40,050 nt of DNA, taken from positions 1 through 40,050 of the forward strand of contig NZ_JACDRR010000026.1 of the NCBI RefSeq assembly GCF_013449375.1, given 5' to 3'. This document shows positions 8,154-16,743 of this stretch, one piece after another. How positions within the stretch are numbered: the first letter of the stretch is position 1; each line of letters opens with the position of its first letter. The translations under genes were made by a program, and so were the position numbers. The DNA comes from Pectobacterium sp. CFBP8739. Its GTDB lineage: Bacteria > Pseudomonadota > Gammaproteobacteria > Enterobacterales > Enterobacteriaceae. The notes under the pieces are model-generated. The model was not told the origin of the DNA. It did no database searches and saw only the letters and a program-made list of their open reading frames with translations.

Positions 8154-9197
8154 ATGACATGGCGTATCACGATAGGATTAGTCACGAACTTATTACTCAG
8201 CTTTGCCGTTATGGCAAACGCGGGCATTGGTTTTCAACAGATAACATTAGCGGATGAGGTCAATAACAGGCCGTTAGACGTCGCCGTATTTTATCCGGTT
8301 TCGGCATCCTCACAAACCACGATCATAGGGGACGATGCTGTTTTTCCTGGTATCGCGGTGAGTAAAAACGCCCTGCCTGAACCCGGTGAACATCCCTTGA
8401 TCGTGATTTCACACGGTTACGGCGGGAGCTGGTTTAATCAACACTGGTTGGCACTGGCGTTAGTGAAACAAGGCTATATTGTTGCCGCGCCCAACCACCC
8501 TGGGACTACCTTTAAAAATATGCGCGTTGAGAACGCTCAGGCGCTTTGGCAGCGGCCTCGTGACCTCAGTCGCGTGATTACGGCACTGCTCGCCACGCCA
8601 GAAAAAACGGGACAGGTTGATGCGAAGCGGATTGCCGCAGTGGGACACTCGCTGGGGGGCTGGACGGTATTGGCGTTAGCGGGTGGGCGTTTTAGCACGG
8701 CGCAATTTGAGAAAGATTGTCTGACGCACGCTGAGCTGGCGTCCTGTACGGTTTATGAAAAGATGCAAGTCGCAAAAAATGCCGCATCACGTGCACAGCT
8801 TGATGAGTCACTCGCGGATCCGCGCCTCCGCGCGGTAGTTTTGTTGGATATGGGGATGGCGAGAGGGTTTACCGCAGAGAGTCTGGCGGCCATCAAGGTT
8901 CCCGTTTTGACCATGGCGGCGGGATATCACGATGAGGAACTGCCTACTGCACTGGAATCTCACGATCTGGCGCAGAAACTGCCATCAGCATATTCAACGT
9001 ATAAGGAAATAGCAGACGCGACGCATTTTAGTTTCATACAGCGTTGTAAGCCGGGCGCCGTTGAGATCATCAACGCTGAGAGCCCAGGGGATGGCATGAT
9101 TTGTCTCGATGGGGGAGATCGTTCGCGTGAGCAGATCCATCAGGAAGTGGTGAAGGACGTCAGCGAGTTTCTTCAGGCGGCGTGGCGGAAACCGTAG
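8154..9197 (+). CDS. Secreted alpha/beta hydrolase, dienelactone hydrolase/PAF-acetylhydrolase-like
   Basis: A 347-residue serine hydrolase with an N-terminal signal peptide, probably cleaved after AVMANA (about residue 23), so it should act in the periplasm or outside. The oxyanion-loop motif VISHGYGGSW lies near residue 83. The nucleophile elbow GHSLGG (Ser near 166) and the late histidine in DATHFSF (about residue 288) complete the expected catalytic set. The substrate is unknown: carboxyl esters are likely, and plant-derived esters are a guess. Start: ATG at 8154 with GGAGAAA about 7 bases upstream. A possible extended minus-ten, TGTTATACA, lies at 8106-8114. It is monocistronic and sits in the variable segment between speC and mltC. 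Confidence 0.8.
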   Translation: MTWRITIGLVTNLLLSFAVMANAGIGFQQITLADEVNNRPLDVAVFYPVSASSQTTIIGDDAVFPGIAVSKNALPEPGEHPLIVISHGYGGSWFNQHWLALALVKQGYIVAAPNHPGTTFKNMRVENAQALWQRPRDLSRVITALLATPEKTGQVDAKRIAAVGHSLGGWTVLALAGGRFSTAQFEKDCLTHAELASCTVYEKMQVAKNAASRAQLDESLADPRLRAVVLLDMGMARGFTAESLAAIKVPVLTMAAGYHDEELPTALESHDLAQKLPSAYSTYKEIADATHFSFIQRCKPGAVEIINAESPGDGMICLDGGDRSREQIHQEVVKDVSEFLQAAWRKP

Positions 9198-9403
9198 CCT
9201 GTTCCCGAAGTGGGTACTGACTACGCCATACACTCGGACTTACCCCCGTTAGCCGCAAAAATTAGCGGTTGAAGATGTCGGGAAAACACTGGAATAGCAT
9301 GTCTGAGTGTCTGTTTAGGACGTTGGAGCATAATGTTCGAGTCGGTGGAAATCCGCGCTACCGGAGTCAACCCGGCAGCGCGGCGTTCTATGGCACGCGT
9401 GAA

Positions 9404-10477
9404 TTAACGGCGATAATTTTTCTGTGCGGTATTCACTTTGTACAGATAGCGGCGTGATTCGGCAGACGGATGTTTGGTCGTCAGCGTTTGATAGACATCG
9501 CTCGGCGACATACTGTTGATAATGCCTACGGCGCGATCCCGATCGTTGGAGAAGACGCGCAACACGCTGCCTGCGCCACCGTTATACGCGGTGATGACGG
9601 CATAGCGTCTTGATGTTGGGTTTTCAATGCCAGCCAGATAGCTGTTCTTCAGAATCGACAAATAGGCCGTGCCCGCGTCGATGTTTTGTTCTGGATCGAA
9701 CAGGTAACTGCGGCTCGGCTGTCCCCATTTCCCTTTCATCTTGAAGACATCGCGCCCCGCGCTGTGCTGTACCACCTGCATTAGACCCAACGCATCGGAA
9801 CGGCTGACGGCGTAAGGGTTGAAGCTCGACTCTGTCTGCATAATCGCCAGAATCAACGACTCTTCAATACCGTAACGCTCGGAGGCTTTCCGCACCAGCG
9901 GCAGGTATTTGTGTGCACGCTTATCCAGGTGGTTCGGCACAAGCTGGATCGTGACCGACCAGATAACATGCAGGCCGGAAGTCCGTTTTTGCAGACGGTT
10001 CTGGAGCAGATAATCCGCGAAGCTGGCGGCACGCCCTTCCCAGCGGATCGGCTGTCCGGTGTTATCCAGCACCTGACCATACAGCAGCGGTTCGCGGCTG
10101 ATCTGAATATCATTAGCGTCGGAATACAGGTCGGTGTTACTGGCGTCATCGCCCATTAACAGGGTGGTGATAATCGCCTGGCGCAGGCTGGCAACGGAAT
10201 TGGTCGCCGAAATGGTTTCAATCGTGATAGAACCGGCATCAAAGTTGATGTGGCTACGCGTCTGATATTGATCGGTATATTTGACGTAGTCTTTCGGACC
10301 GGCGATCAGAACTTCATTCATACCCCAGATATTTTCGATGTTGTGGGCAAATTGCCCCATCAAAATATCGAAGGCATTAGTATCCTTGATAAACTCTTCG
10401 TTGTCGGCATTCCCTTTGTTTCCCGAACAGGAAACCAGCAGCGGTGCAATCACCAGCAAAGCTAACATTTTCTTCAT
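9404..10477 (-). CDS. mltC: Membrane-bound lytic murein transglycosylase C
   Basis: A lipoprotein that cleaves peptidoglycan glycan strands to 1,6-anhydromuropeptides at the outer membrane's inner face. The 357 residues match E. coli MltC (359). The start at 10477 gives a lipoprotein signal ending LLVSC (lipid-bearing Cys near 17). A further 34 upstream codons are open but would bury that signal, so they are rejected. After an N-terminal domain, the SLT catalytic domain begins near [20 protein letters not shown], whose ES pair holds the catalytic Glu. GLMQV and AYNGGAG follow. It is the last gene of mutY-yggX-mltC. Confidence 0.95.
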   Translation of the reverse strand: MKKMLALLVIAPLLVSCSGNKGNADNEEFIKDTNAFDILMGQFAHNIENIWGMNEVLIAGPKDYVKYTDQYQTRSHINFDAGSITIETISATNSVASLRQAIITTLLMGDDASNTDLYSDANDIQISREPLLYGQVLDNTGQPIRWEGRAASFADYLLQNRLQKRTSGLHVIWSVTIQLVPNHLDKRAHKYLPLVRKASERYGIEESLILAIMQTESSFNPYAVSRSDALGLMQVVQHSAGRDVFKMKGKWGQPSRSYLFDPEQNIDAGTAYLSILKNSYLAGIENPTSRRYAVITAYNGGAGSVLRVFSNDRDRAVGIINSMSPSDVYQTLTTKHPSAESRRYLYKVNTAQKNYRR

Positions 10478-10529
10478 ATAACAAGCCGTGTCGGAATAGG
10501 GACGTAAACGGGCCCGAAAGCCCGCCATT

Positions 10530-10802
10530 TTAGTGACTCGGAGGCGTATAGCCTTCGATGTGTACGTCCTTCCCCTCAAACAGGAATTTGATCATTTCCT
10601 GTTCCAGCAGCTTACGGTCGTCAACGTTCATCATGCTGAGTTTTTTCTCGTTGATCAGCATCGTTTGCTTGGTTTGCCACTGCCCCCAGGCGTCTTTAGA
10701 TATTTCGTTATAGATGCGCTTGCCCAGATCGCCGGGATAGAGCTGGAAATCCTGCCCTTCGGCGTCGCGTTGTAAAAAAGTACAAAAAATCGTTCTGCTC
10801 AT
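10530..10802 (-). CDS. yggX: Fe(2+)-trafficking/oxidative damage protection protein YggX
   Basis: A 90-residue cytosolic protein (E. coli YggX is 91) that protects iron-sulfur clusters against oxidants and is linked to iron trafficking. The N terminus [16 protein letters not shown] carries the conserved Cys at position 7; YPGDLG and [17 protein letters not shown] follow. Its start overlaps the end of mutY by 4 bases, indicating translational coupling. Pairing with MutY, a cluster-containing enzyme, is conserved in enterobacteria. A GC hairpin lies in the short gap before mltC. Confidence 0.95.
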   Translation of the reverse strand: MSRTIFCTFLQRDAEGQDFQLYPGDLGKRIYNEISKDAWGQWQTKQTMLINEKKLSMMNVDDRKLLEQEMIKFLFEGKDVHIEGYTPPSH

Positions 10803-11905
10803 GCTTCTTCCTCATCAATTGCGCAGGCATTCAAACGTGTAGACTGCGGGTGAGCCAGCTCCCTCAGCAGGCGTTCTACTGGGGCGGCCAGTCCGACAGA
10901 CGGCGGCTGCGCTAAGTTATACCAGAGACCCGCATCGTCATCCATGCAGGACCTGTTTTGTGAGCGATCGGTCTGCGATACGTCCAGCCAGAGCGGAACG
11001 ATATCCAGATGAAAATGGCTAAAGGTATGGCGGAACGCGACAAGCTGTTGCAATCCATCAGGATTCAGACCGCGTTGTTGCAGCCAGAGTTCCAATTCCC
11101 GACGTTCGCTGAACTGCGGGAAGCAAAATAGCCCGCCCCACAGACCCACGGCGGGGCGCTGTTGCAGCCAGACCTGAGAGCCTTGCTGCATCAACAGGAA
11201 CCAGCCCGTTTTCTCCGGCAGCGTCTGTTTTGGTTTCTTGCCGGGGTATTGCGCCCAACTGTGGTTGGCGTACGCCATGCAACCCGTGTTCAGCGGGCAC
11301 AGCTCGCACTTAGGGCGGCTACGGGTACAGACCATTGCGCCGAGATCCATCATCGCCTGATTAAACTGGCTGACGCCCTCGGCTGGCGTGACCTCTTCAC
11401 TCCGCGCCCACAGTTTCTTCTCGACCTCTTTCTTGCCTGGCCAGCCGTCAACGGCGTAGCAGCGTGCCAGCACGCGCTTTACGTTACCGTCGAGAATCGG
11501 GTAATGCTGGCCGAGAGAGAGCGACAGCACCGCGCCAGCGGTGGAACGCCCGACGCCCGGGAGCGCCGCGACTTCATCAAACGTGGTGGGGAATTCACCG
11601 CCGTGGCGTGACACGATGGTCTGGGCCGCTTTGTGCAGGTTGCGCGCGCGGGCGTAGTAGCCCAGCCCGGTCCATAAGTGGAGCACGTCGTCCAGCGGCG
11701 CTGCCGCCAGCGCGCTCACATTGGGAAAACGTTCCATAAAGCGTTGGAAATAGGGAATAACCGTGGTGACCTGCGTTTGTTGCAACATCACTTCGGATAG
11801 CCATACTTTATAGGGAGTTTTCTCAAGCTGCCACGGCAGGGTTTTGCGGCCATAGCGTTGATACCAGTCCAGCACCTGATGGGCGAACTGTTGCGCTTGC
11901 ATCAT
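10799..11905 (-). CDS. mutY: Adenine DNA glycosylase MutY
   Basis: Removes adenine mispaired with 8-oxoguanine or guanine, preventing G:C to T:A mutations. 368 residues (E. coli 350). The helix-hairpin-helix motif [13 protein letters not shown] is at about 114-126. The catalytic Glu38 is in SEVMLQQTQ and Asp139 in LDGNVKR. Cys193, 200, 203 and 209 form the C-X6-C-X2-C-X5-C iron-sulfur motif. All are offset by one from E. coli numbering, so translation from the second ATG is equally possible. A NUDIX-like C-terminal domain reads 8-oxoG ([12 protein letters not shown]). The extra length is partly a C-terminal tail. First gene of the minus-strand operon; divergent from trmB. Confidence 0.96.
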   Translation of the reverse strand: MMQAQQFAHQVLDWYQRYGRKTLPWQLEKTPYKVWLSEVMLQQTQVTTVIPYFQRFMERFPNVSALAAAPLDDVLHLWTGLGYYARARNLHKAAQTIVSRHGGEFPTTFDEVAALPGVGRSTAGAVLSLSLGQHYPILDGNVKRVLARCYAVDGWPGKKEVEKKLWARSEEVTPAEGVSQFNQAMMDLGAMVCTRSRPKCELCPLNTGCMAYANHSWAQYPGKKPKQTLPEKTGWFLLMQQGSQVWLQQRPAVGLWGGLFCFPQFSERRELELWLQQRGLNPDGLQQLVAFRHTFSHFHLDIVPLWLDVSQTDRSQNRSCMDDDAGLWYNLAQPPSVGLAAPVERLLRELAHPQSTRLNACAIDEEEA

Positions 11906-11999
11906 AAAATGGGGTCACTATCCGACAGGTAAAAAGTTTGACAGCGATTCCAGCACAGAGTGAATGTGCTGTAAACCGGAACTTTCCGAGGCGGTGGGC

Positions 12000-12027
12000 T
12001 TGCTAAACCACGGTATCCTTGCATAAT
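12000..12027 (+). promoter_or_regulatory. Predicted sigma-70 promoter of trmB-yggL
   Basis: TTGCTA (12000-12005) and CATAAT (12022-12027) are spaced by 16 bases in the mutY-trmB divergent gap, about 37 bases before the predicted start site meets the trmB ATG. Each hexamer deviates from consensus by one or two bases. Predicted by eye only. Confidence 0.42.
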
Positions 12028-12070
12028 GCGCGTTTCCTTAACGAAATCGGACAGCAAGTAAGCACTCTTT

Positions 12071-12790
12071 ATGATTAACAACGTCATTTCACCGGAATTT
12101 GATGAAAATGGGCGCCCGATGCGTCGTATCCGCAGTTTTGTCCGCCGTCAGGGGCGTTTGACCAACGGGCAACAGTTGGCGCTGGATAACTACTGGCCGG
12201 TGATGGGCGTGGAATATCAGACCGAGCTGGTAGATTTTAACGCACTATTTGGTCGTGACGCGCCAGTGGTGCTGGAAATTGGTTTTGGGATGGGCGCCTC
12301 GCTGGTAACGATGGCAGCACAGCATCCTGAGCAGAATTTTCTCGGTATTGAAGTTCACCTTCCGGGCGTGGGGGCGTGTCTCGCTTCCGCACAGGAGGCG
12401 GGCATCAGCAATCTGCGCGTGATGTGCCACGATGCGATCGAAGTGCTGATGAAGATGATCCCGGACGGATCGCTGTCGATGGTTCAACTCTTCTTCCCTG
12501 ACCCGTGGCATAAAGCCCGCCATAATAAACGCCGCATCGTCCAGGTGCCTTTCGTTGAACTGGTGCAAAGCAAGTTGAAGGTTGGCGGCGTGTTCCATAT
12601 GGCAACAGATTGGGAACCTTATGCGCAACATATGCTCGAAGTGATGACGTCTGTCGCTGGGTACCGCAACCTTTCCGATAAGAATGACTACGTTGAGCGG
12701 CCGGATTCTCGACCGCTAACGAAATTTGAAGCGCGCGGCCAGCGTTTGGGGCATGGCGTATGGGATCTGATGTTTGAGAGGATAAAATAG
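12071..12790 (+). CDS. trmB: tRNA (guanine-N7-)-methyltransferase TrmB
   Basis: Uses S-adenosylmethionine to make m7G46 in the variable loop of many tRNAs. 239 residues, the same as E. coli TrmB. The AdoMet-binding motif is [16 protein letters not shown] (about residues 73-88). [16 protein letters not shown] (about 145-160) is the family's catalytic and tRNA-binding signature. The C terminus is [10 protein letters not shown]. The ATG at 12071 gives the conserved [12 protein letters not shown] start; the ribosome site is weak. yggL begins one base after the stop codon, so the two are coupled. Confidence 0.96.
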   Translation: MINNVISPEFDENGRPMRRIRSFVRRQGRLTNGQQLALDNYWPVMGVEYQTELVDFNALFGRDAPVVLEIGFGMGASLVTMAAQHPEQNFLGIEVHLPGVGACLASAQEAGISNLRVMCHDAIEVLMKMIPDGSLSMVQLFFPDPWHKARHNKRRIVQVPFVELVQSKLKVGGVFHMATDWEPYAQHMLEVMTSVAGYRNLSDKNDYVERPDSRPLTKFEARGQRLGHGVWDLMFERIK

Positions 12791-12791
12791 A

Positions 12792-13136
12792 ATGGCACAA
12801 GCTCGTAGTCGTCGTTTACGTAAAAAACTGCACATTGATGAGTTTCAGGAATTAGGCTTTTCGGTCAGCTTCCGCTTTCCTGAAGGCACTAACGTGGAAG
12901 ACATCGATCAACTGATGGATAAGTTCGTTGATGAGGTGATTGAACCACAGGGTCTGGCATTTGAAGGCAGCGGTTATCTGTACTGGGAAGGTCTCATCTG
13001 TTTGCAAAAACTGGGTCACTGTACTGAAGAGCATCGCCAACTGGTTAGTCGCTGGTTGGAAGAACAGAAACTGACTGATGTGAAAGTCAGCGATCTGTTC
13101 GATATCTGGTGGGATCTGCCAGAAAACCTGTTGTAA
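12792..13136 (+). CDS. yggL: YggL family protein (DUF469), ribosome-associated
   Basis: A small 114-residue acidic protein (E. coli YggL is 108) of the DUF469 family, reported to associate with the 50S ribosomal subunit. Seen: a basic start MAQARSRRLRKKLHIDEFQELGF, then GFSVSFRFPEGT, and a WEGLI segment mid-protein. No membrane segment. Directly coupled to trmB, which also acts on the translation apparatus. A hairpin follows at 13199. Confidence 0.9.
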   Translation: MAQARSRRLRKKLHIDEFQELGFSVSFRFPEGTNVEDIDQLMDKFVDEVIEPQGLAFEGSGYLYWEGLICLQKLGHCTEEHRQLVSRWLEEQKLTDVKVSDLFDIWWDLPENLL

Positions 13137-13198
13137 TTTTTGCTTCAGTAAAAGCAGAAGAGCTTTGGTTTACGCCAACGCGTTAAGCTAAGTAAAAA

Positions 13199-13228
13199 AA
13201 CGCCTGAGCGGATGATGGCTCAGGCGTT
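13199..13228 (-). terminator. Hairpin with T run on the minus strand, between yggL and yggN
   Basis: AACGCCTGAGC (13199-13209) pairs exactly with GCTCAGGCGTT (13218-13228) around an 8-base loop. The plus strand has no T run after the stem, while the minus strand runs into seven or more Ts. As an intrinsic terminator it is therefore oriented against trmB-yggL-yggN. It might still end yggL transcripts inefficiently or stop antisense RNA. Confidence 0.55.
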
Positions 13229-13294
13229 ATCCGCCTCATCAAAGGGCACATTGCCGCTTTCTCGCCACTGCCGTTGTTTTCTTCAGGAGAAAAT

Positions 13295-14008
13295 ATGTCG
13301 CGTAAAATGACCTTGGGTTTATTGATGTTGCTGTCCTGGCAAGCGCAGGCAGCTTACCAGTGCAACGTGAACCCGCAGGACGACATCATTATCAGTCCGC
13401 AGCACGTACAGGTCGTGGGTGCCAGCGGTAATTTACAGCTTTCCCCGCAGGGCGACATCGTCCGTAACGGTACGCCGCTGACCCTGAACGCCGAACAGCG
13501 CCAGAAAGCCAAAGCCTATCAGGCGGATATACGCCAGCAACTGCCGTGGATCGATCAGGGGGCGCAACAGCATCTGGAAAAAGCGCGCGTCGCGCTGGAT
13601 AACGTGATCGTGCGGGAGCTCGGCAACGACAGCAATGTACGTAACCGTCTGACTACGCTGGATAAACAGCTCAAACAGCAGATGAACCGTATTATCGAAC
13701 ACCGCAGTGATGGTCTGACGTTCCACCATCAGGCGATTAAACAGGTTGAGCAAGATGGCAAGCAGATTGTGCAGCAAAGCATGGGCGGCGTCTTGCAGGA
13801 TAGCCTGAACGAGATGGGCGTAAAACAGATGTCTAGCGGCGGTAACCCGCTACAGGCAATGATGGGCAACCTCGGCGGTTTGCAGAAAGCGATTCAGGCC
13901 GAGTGGAATAATCAGGAACTGGAGTTCCAGCGTTTTGGTAATGACGTATGCAGTCGCGTGACGTCATTGGAAAACCAGCGCAAGAACCTGCTGCAAACGC
14001 TGAAGTAA
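13295..14008 (+). CDS. yggN: YggN family exported protein (DUF2884)
   Basis: A 237-residue protein of the DUF2884/YggN family; E. coli YggN has 239 residues and no settled function. The start at 13295 follows AGGAGA at 13285-13290 and gives a clear signal peptide MSRKMTLGLLMLLSWQAQA, cleaved before AYQC. An in-frame ATG at 13274 would spoil the signal. The mature protein is Gln-rich and likely helical, with a lone Cys near the start and another near the end (DVCSRV) that might pair. Periplasmic location is inferred. The stop codon lies inside a terminator hairpin. Confidence 0.9.
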   Translation: MSRKMTLGLLMLLSWQAQAAYQCNVNPQDDIIISPQHVQVVGASGNLQLSPQGDIVRNGTPLTLNAEQRQKAKAYQADIRQQLPWIDQGAQQHLEKARVALDNVIVRELGNDSNVRNRLTTLDKQLKQQMNRIIEHRSDGLTFHHQAIKQVEQDGKQIVQQSMGGVLQDSLNEMGVKQMSSGGNPLQAMMGNLGGLQKAIQAEWNNQELEFQRFGNDVCSRVTSLENQRKNLLQTLK

Positions 14009-14023
14009 TCGTTCAGCGTTTTT
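13995..14023 (+). terminator. Terminator overlapping the yggN stop codon
   Basis: AAACGCTGAA (13995-14004) pairs exactly with TTCAGCGTTT (14012-14021); the T tract runs 14019-14023. The yggN stop codon (14006-14008) falls in the 7-base loop, so the last codons form the stem's left arm. Confidence 0.8.
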
Positions 14024-14032
14024 GTTCACGTC

Positions 14033-14080
14033 TTGTTTTTTGAATGCCTTGTTTTGTGAATGAATTGTTTGTGTGAACCC
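14033..14080 (+). repeat. Three degenerate 16-bp tandem repeats
   Basis: Units at 14033-14048, 14049-14064 and 14065-14080 each begin TTGTTT and contain GTGAA or TTGAA at the same offset. The first two differ at 3 of 16 positions and the third is more diverged. They lie in the yggN-tas gap, at the junction of two blocks separated in E. coli. Confidence 0.55.
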
Positions 14081-14087
14081 ATTAAAG

Positions 14088-14110
14088 AAAACCGGGCAGT
14101 GCCCGGTTTT
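14088..14110 (-). terminator. Bidirectional terminator between yggN and tas
   Basis: AAAACCGGGC (14088-14097) and GCCCGGTTTT (14101-14110) form a perfect 10-bp stem with loop AGT. T tracts occur at the ends on both strands. It lies 6 bases beyond the tas stop and most likely ends tas transcripts. Confidence 0.75.
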
Positions 14111-14115
14111 GTCGT

Positions 14116-15177
14116 TTAAGGTGCTGGGAATGTGAACCGACGGTGGATCGCTTCCAGTTCATCAAGGATCTCGCTGTCCAGCGTCAGATTTTGGCTGTCG
14201 AGGTTGATTTGTAACTGTTCCAGCGTGGTCGCACCTAACAACGTGCTGGCGACGAACGGCTGCTGACGCACAAATGCCAATGCCATTTGCGCTGGATTCA
14301 AACCGTGCTTTTGCGCCAGCGCCACGTACTCGGCAACGGCCGCCTGAGCTTGCGGGCCGGTATAGCGGGTGAAGCGGCTAAATAGCGTGTTGCGCGCGTT
14401 AGCGGGTTTTGCGCCATTCAGGTATTTACCCGTCAGCGTACCGAATGCCAGTGACGAATAGGCGAGAAGTTCTACGCCTTCATGTTGGCTGATTTCCGCT
14501 AAGCCGACTTCAAAACTGCGGTTCAGCAGGCTGTAGGGGTTCTGGATCGACACAATGCGCGGCAGATCGTGTTTTTCCGCCAAATGCAGATAGCGCATCA
14601 CGCCCCACGGGGTTTCGTTGGAAACGCCGATGTAGCGAATCTTACCGGCACGCACCTGTTCATTCAGTGCTTCCAGCGTTTCCAGCAGCGTAACGACCGG
14701 TTTGTCGTCAGTATATTGCGATCTGCTATCAGTATATTGATAGTTCAGCTTGCCAAAACAGTTGGTCTGGCGCTGTGGCCAATGCAACTGATAAAGGTCG
14801 ATATAGTCAGTGTTCAAGCGTTGCAGACTGGCGTCCAGCGCAGCACGGATATTTTTTCTGTCTAGCGCCTGCTGTGGGCGGATGCTGTGATCGTTTCCGC
14901 GCACAGGGCCGGAGACTTTGCTCGCCACAATCAGTTTTTCACGGCCGCCACGGGATTTCAGCCAGGAACCGATATAGCTCTCGGTTAACCCCTGTGTTTC
15001 CGGGCGTGGAGGAACGGCGTACATTTCTGCTGTGTCAATCAGGTTAACACCTGCGGCAATGGCGTGATCTAACTGGGCATGAGCGTCTGCTTCGCTGTTC
15101 TGTTCGCCAAAGGTCATCGTACCAAGACCCAGCACGCTCACTTCTAAAGAACTATGGGGAATACGGTGATATTGCAT
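14116..15177 (-). CDS. tas: NADP(H)-dependent aldo-keto reductase Tas
   Basis: Cytosolic TIM-barrel oxidoreductase; E. coli tas was found as a suppressor of starvation-associated tyrosine auxotrophy, and its physiological substrate is unclear. 353 residues against 346 in E. coli. The aldo-keto tetrad is visible: Asp48 and Tyr53 (DTAEMY), Lys87 (ASKV) and His132 (LHWP). IRYIGVSNETPWG and a C-terminal nucleotide-binding segment with STLLGATTLEQL follow. The 7 extra residues come from an in-frame near-duplication, QYTDSRS followed by QYTDD, encoded by an 11-base repeat at 21-base spacing (about 14706-14738). Confidence 0.93.
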   Translation of the reverse strand: MQYHRIPHSSLEVSVLGLGTMTFGEQNSEADAHAQLDHAIAAGVNLIDTAEMYAVPPRPETQGLTESYIGSWLKSRGGREKLIVASKVSGPVRGNDHSIRPQQALDRKNIRAALDASLQRLNTDYIDLYQLHWPQRQTNCFGKLNYQYTDSRSQYTDDKPVVTLLETLEALNEQVRAGKIRYIGVSNETPWGVMRYLHLAEKHDLPRIVSIQNPYSLLNRSFEVGLAEISQHEGVELLAYSSLAFGTLTGKYLNGAKPANARNTLFSRFTRYTGPQAQAAVAEYVALAQKHGLNPAQMALAFVRQQPFVASTLLGATTLEQLQINLDSQNLTLDSEILDELEAIHRRFTFPAP

Positions 15178-15382
15178 TGCCAGCTTCCTTATGTCTGAAA
15201 ATAGCAGGTGTCTTTCTCCTCATTTCCGCATGATTTTCTGCGATTCCAATGAATTTGGGAGAACACACCTGAATTTGACTATAACGAAGCCACAGCGAGT
15301 GGGGAAGTCTCTTCTGTTACCCTTTTGTGGGATTTTGTTAGAGAACGTCGCCCGATGGGGGGAGAACGGGCTAACGTTGCCC

Positions 15383-15601
15383 TTAGCGCTGAACGATTTG
15401 GGAAACTTGGTCGCTGTTGATCTGTTTCTGATTACCTTGCTCATCGATATAGCTGAGAAGCCCGGTATCTTTATCCAGCACGGGTTTTCCCTGCGTTAGA
15501 AGCATTTGCCCCTCTTTTGTCGCCATTACGTAGTCGCTGGAACAGCCCGCAAGGGTAAATAATAACGCCAGTGCCACTGCGATTTTCATCCGTACTTTCA
15601 T
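15383..15601 (-). CDS. ygdR: YgdI/YgdR family small lipoprotein
   Basis: A 72-residue lipoprotein with signal [20 protein letters not shown], whose lipobox LAGC places the lipidated Cys at position 20. The mature part ([14 protein letters not shown]...[12 protein letters not shown]...VSQIVQR) is the DUF903 SH3-like fold of YgdI/YgdR. E. coli YgdR also has 72 residues and lies next to tas, which favours this symbol over ygdI. Function unknown. An alternative start at the second Met (15589) cannot be excluded, as neither has a strong ribosome site. Confidence 0.88.
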   Translation of the reverse strand: MKVRMKIAVALALLFTLAGCSSDYVMATKEGQMLLTQGKPVLDKDTGLLSYIDEQGNQKQINSDQVSQIVQR

Positions 15602-15710
15602 CGTATTAACCCGTTAATAAATGCAAAAACTTAAGTGAGTCTAGCAAAGGGTTGAGAGGGATAACGTAGGAATAATGGAAAAAATGCGTGTTGGGGGCGT
15701 TAATTTTGTG

Positions 15711-15739
15711 TAATCAGGCGGCTGGTGGCCGCCTGATTA
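15711..15739. other. Perfect 12-bp hairpin enclosing a Chi octamer
   Basis: TAATCAGGCGGC (15711-15722) pairs exactly with GCCGCCTGATTA (15728-15739) around TGGTG. No T tract follows on either strand. The loop and stem ends spell GCTGGTGG at 15721-15728, the E. coli Chi sequence. It lies just beyond the end of minus-strand ygdQ and probably helps end or stabilise that mRNA. Confidence 0.6.
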
Positions 15740-15775
15740 GGTCGCTTGGCGTTTTGAGCGCTCACTCTGTGGCGA

Positions 15776-16492
15776 TCAGTGTGCCGTTTTCTCTTTTTTA
15801 CTGCGCAGTAGGTTCAGCGCCTCGACGGACATTGAGAAGAACATGGCGAAGTAGATATAGCCTTTCGGTACGTGAACGTCGAAGCTTTCCAGAATCAGGG
15901 TGAACCCGACCAGAATCAGGAACGACAAGGCTAGCATTTTGACGGACGGGTGGCGTTCGACAAACTCACCGATAGGACGTGCGGAGAACATCATGACTCC
16001 AACGGCGATAACGACGGCTGCCATCATAATGAACAGATGATCAGACAGGCCAACGGCGGTGATCACTGAGTCCAGACTGAAGATAATATCCAGCAGCATG
16101 ATTTGCACAATCGCGCCAAAGAAAGAGTACACCTTGGAAGTATGGTCTTCTGAACCGCCTTCGACGGTTTCGTGAATTTCCTTGCTCGATTTCCAGATCA
16201 GGAATAGTCCCCCGAAGAACAAAATCAGATCGCGCGTGGAAATCTCGTTGTCGAATACGGTAAACAGCGGGTCAGTCAAACGCATGACCCAGGCAATGGA
16301 AGCGAGCAGCCCCAAACGCATCAACATCGCCCCCATCAGCCCGATGCGGCGTGCTTTGTTTTGTTGGGCTTTAGGCAGTTTGGCGACAACCAGAGACAGG
16401 AAAATAATGTTATCGATCCCAAGAACGATTTCCAGAATAGTCAGCGTTCCCAATGCCAACCATGCGTTCGGATCAACAATCCAATCAAACAT
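15776..16492 (-). CDS. ygdQ: TerC-family inner-membrane protein YgdQ
   Basis: A 238-residue polytopic membrane protein (E. coli YgdQ 237) of the TerC family, members of which are linked to tellurite resistance and manganese efflux. About seven hydrophobic segments. LEIVLGIDNIIFLSLV (about 20-35) and DIIFSLDSVITAVGL (about 135-149) are the two family repeats whose acidic residues probably bind metal. The C terminus is short and basic. Substrate for YgdQ itself is not established. It lies downstream of mutH on the same strand, about 250 bases away. Confidence 0.9.
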   Translation of the reverse strand: MFDWIVDPNAWLALGTLTILEIVLGIDNIIFLSLVVAKLPKAQQNKARRIGLMGAMLMRLGLLASIAWVMRLTDPLFTVFDNEISTRDLILFFGGLFLIWKSSKEIHETVEGGSEDHTSKVYSFFGAIVQIMLLDIIFSLDSVITAVGLSDHLFIMMAAVVIAVGVMMFSARPIGEFVERHPSVKMLALSFLILVGFTLILESFDVHVPKGYIYFAMFFSMSVEALNLLRSKKEKTAH

Positions 16493-16743
16493 TATATCAA
16501 TACACCTTAAACGAAACGTAAACGATATTATACTCTGCCAGCTTGGTGCGTAGGCAAGCGAAAGTGTGATGTCGTGAAGATATACTCGTCATATCTCGCA
16601 TTGTGCCCCCTGTGCTGGCGTGCCTTTTGCTCTGGTTTTTTATCTGGGCCGGCGTCAGGCTTTTCCCAGGCCACATTCTCTTGCCGCAATAAGATCAGTG
16701 TACGACGAAGTATCGTACTGATGAAGCATAGCGCTCATGAAAC

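Noticed and set aside
9350-9390. GC-rich interrupted hairpin before the end of mltC
   Set aside because: The stem has a mismatch and no T tract on the minus strand, so it was not called as a terminator.
10478-10579. Upstream extension of mltC by 34 codons
   Set aside because: It would precede a clear lipoprotein signal peptide and remove its N-terminal position.
16694-16722. Bulged hairpin between ygdQ and mutH
   Set aside because: The stem is interrupted and no T tract follows on the minus strand; not enough to call a mutH terminator.
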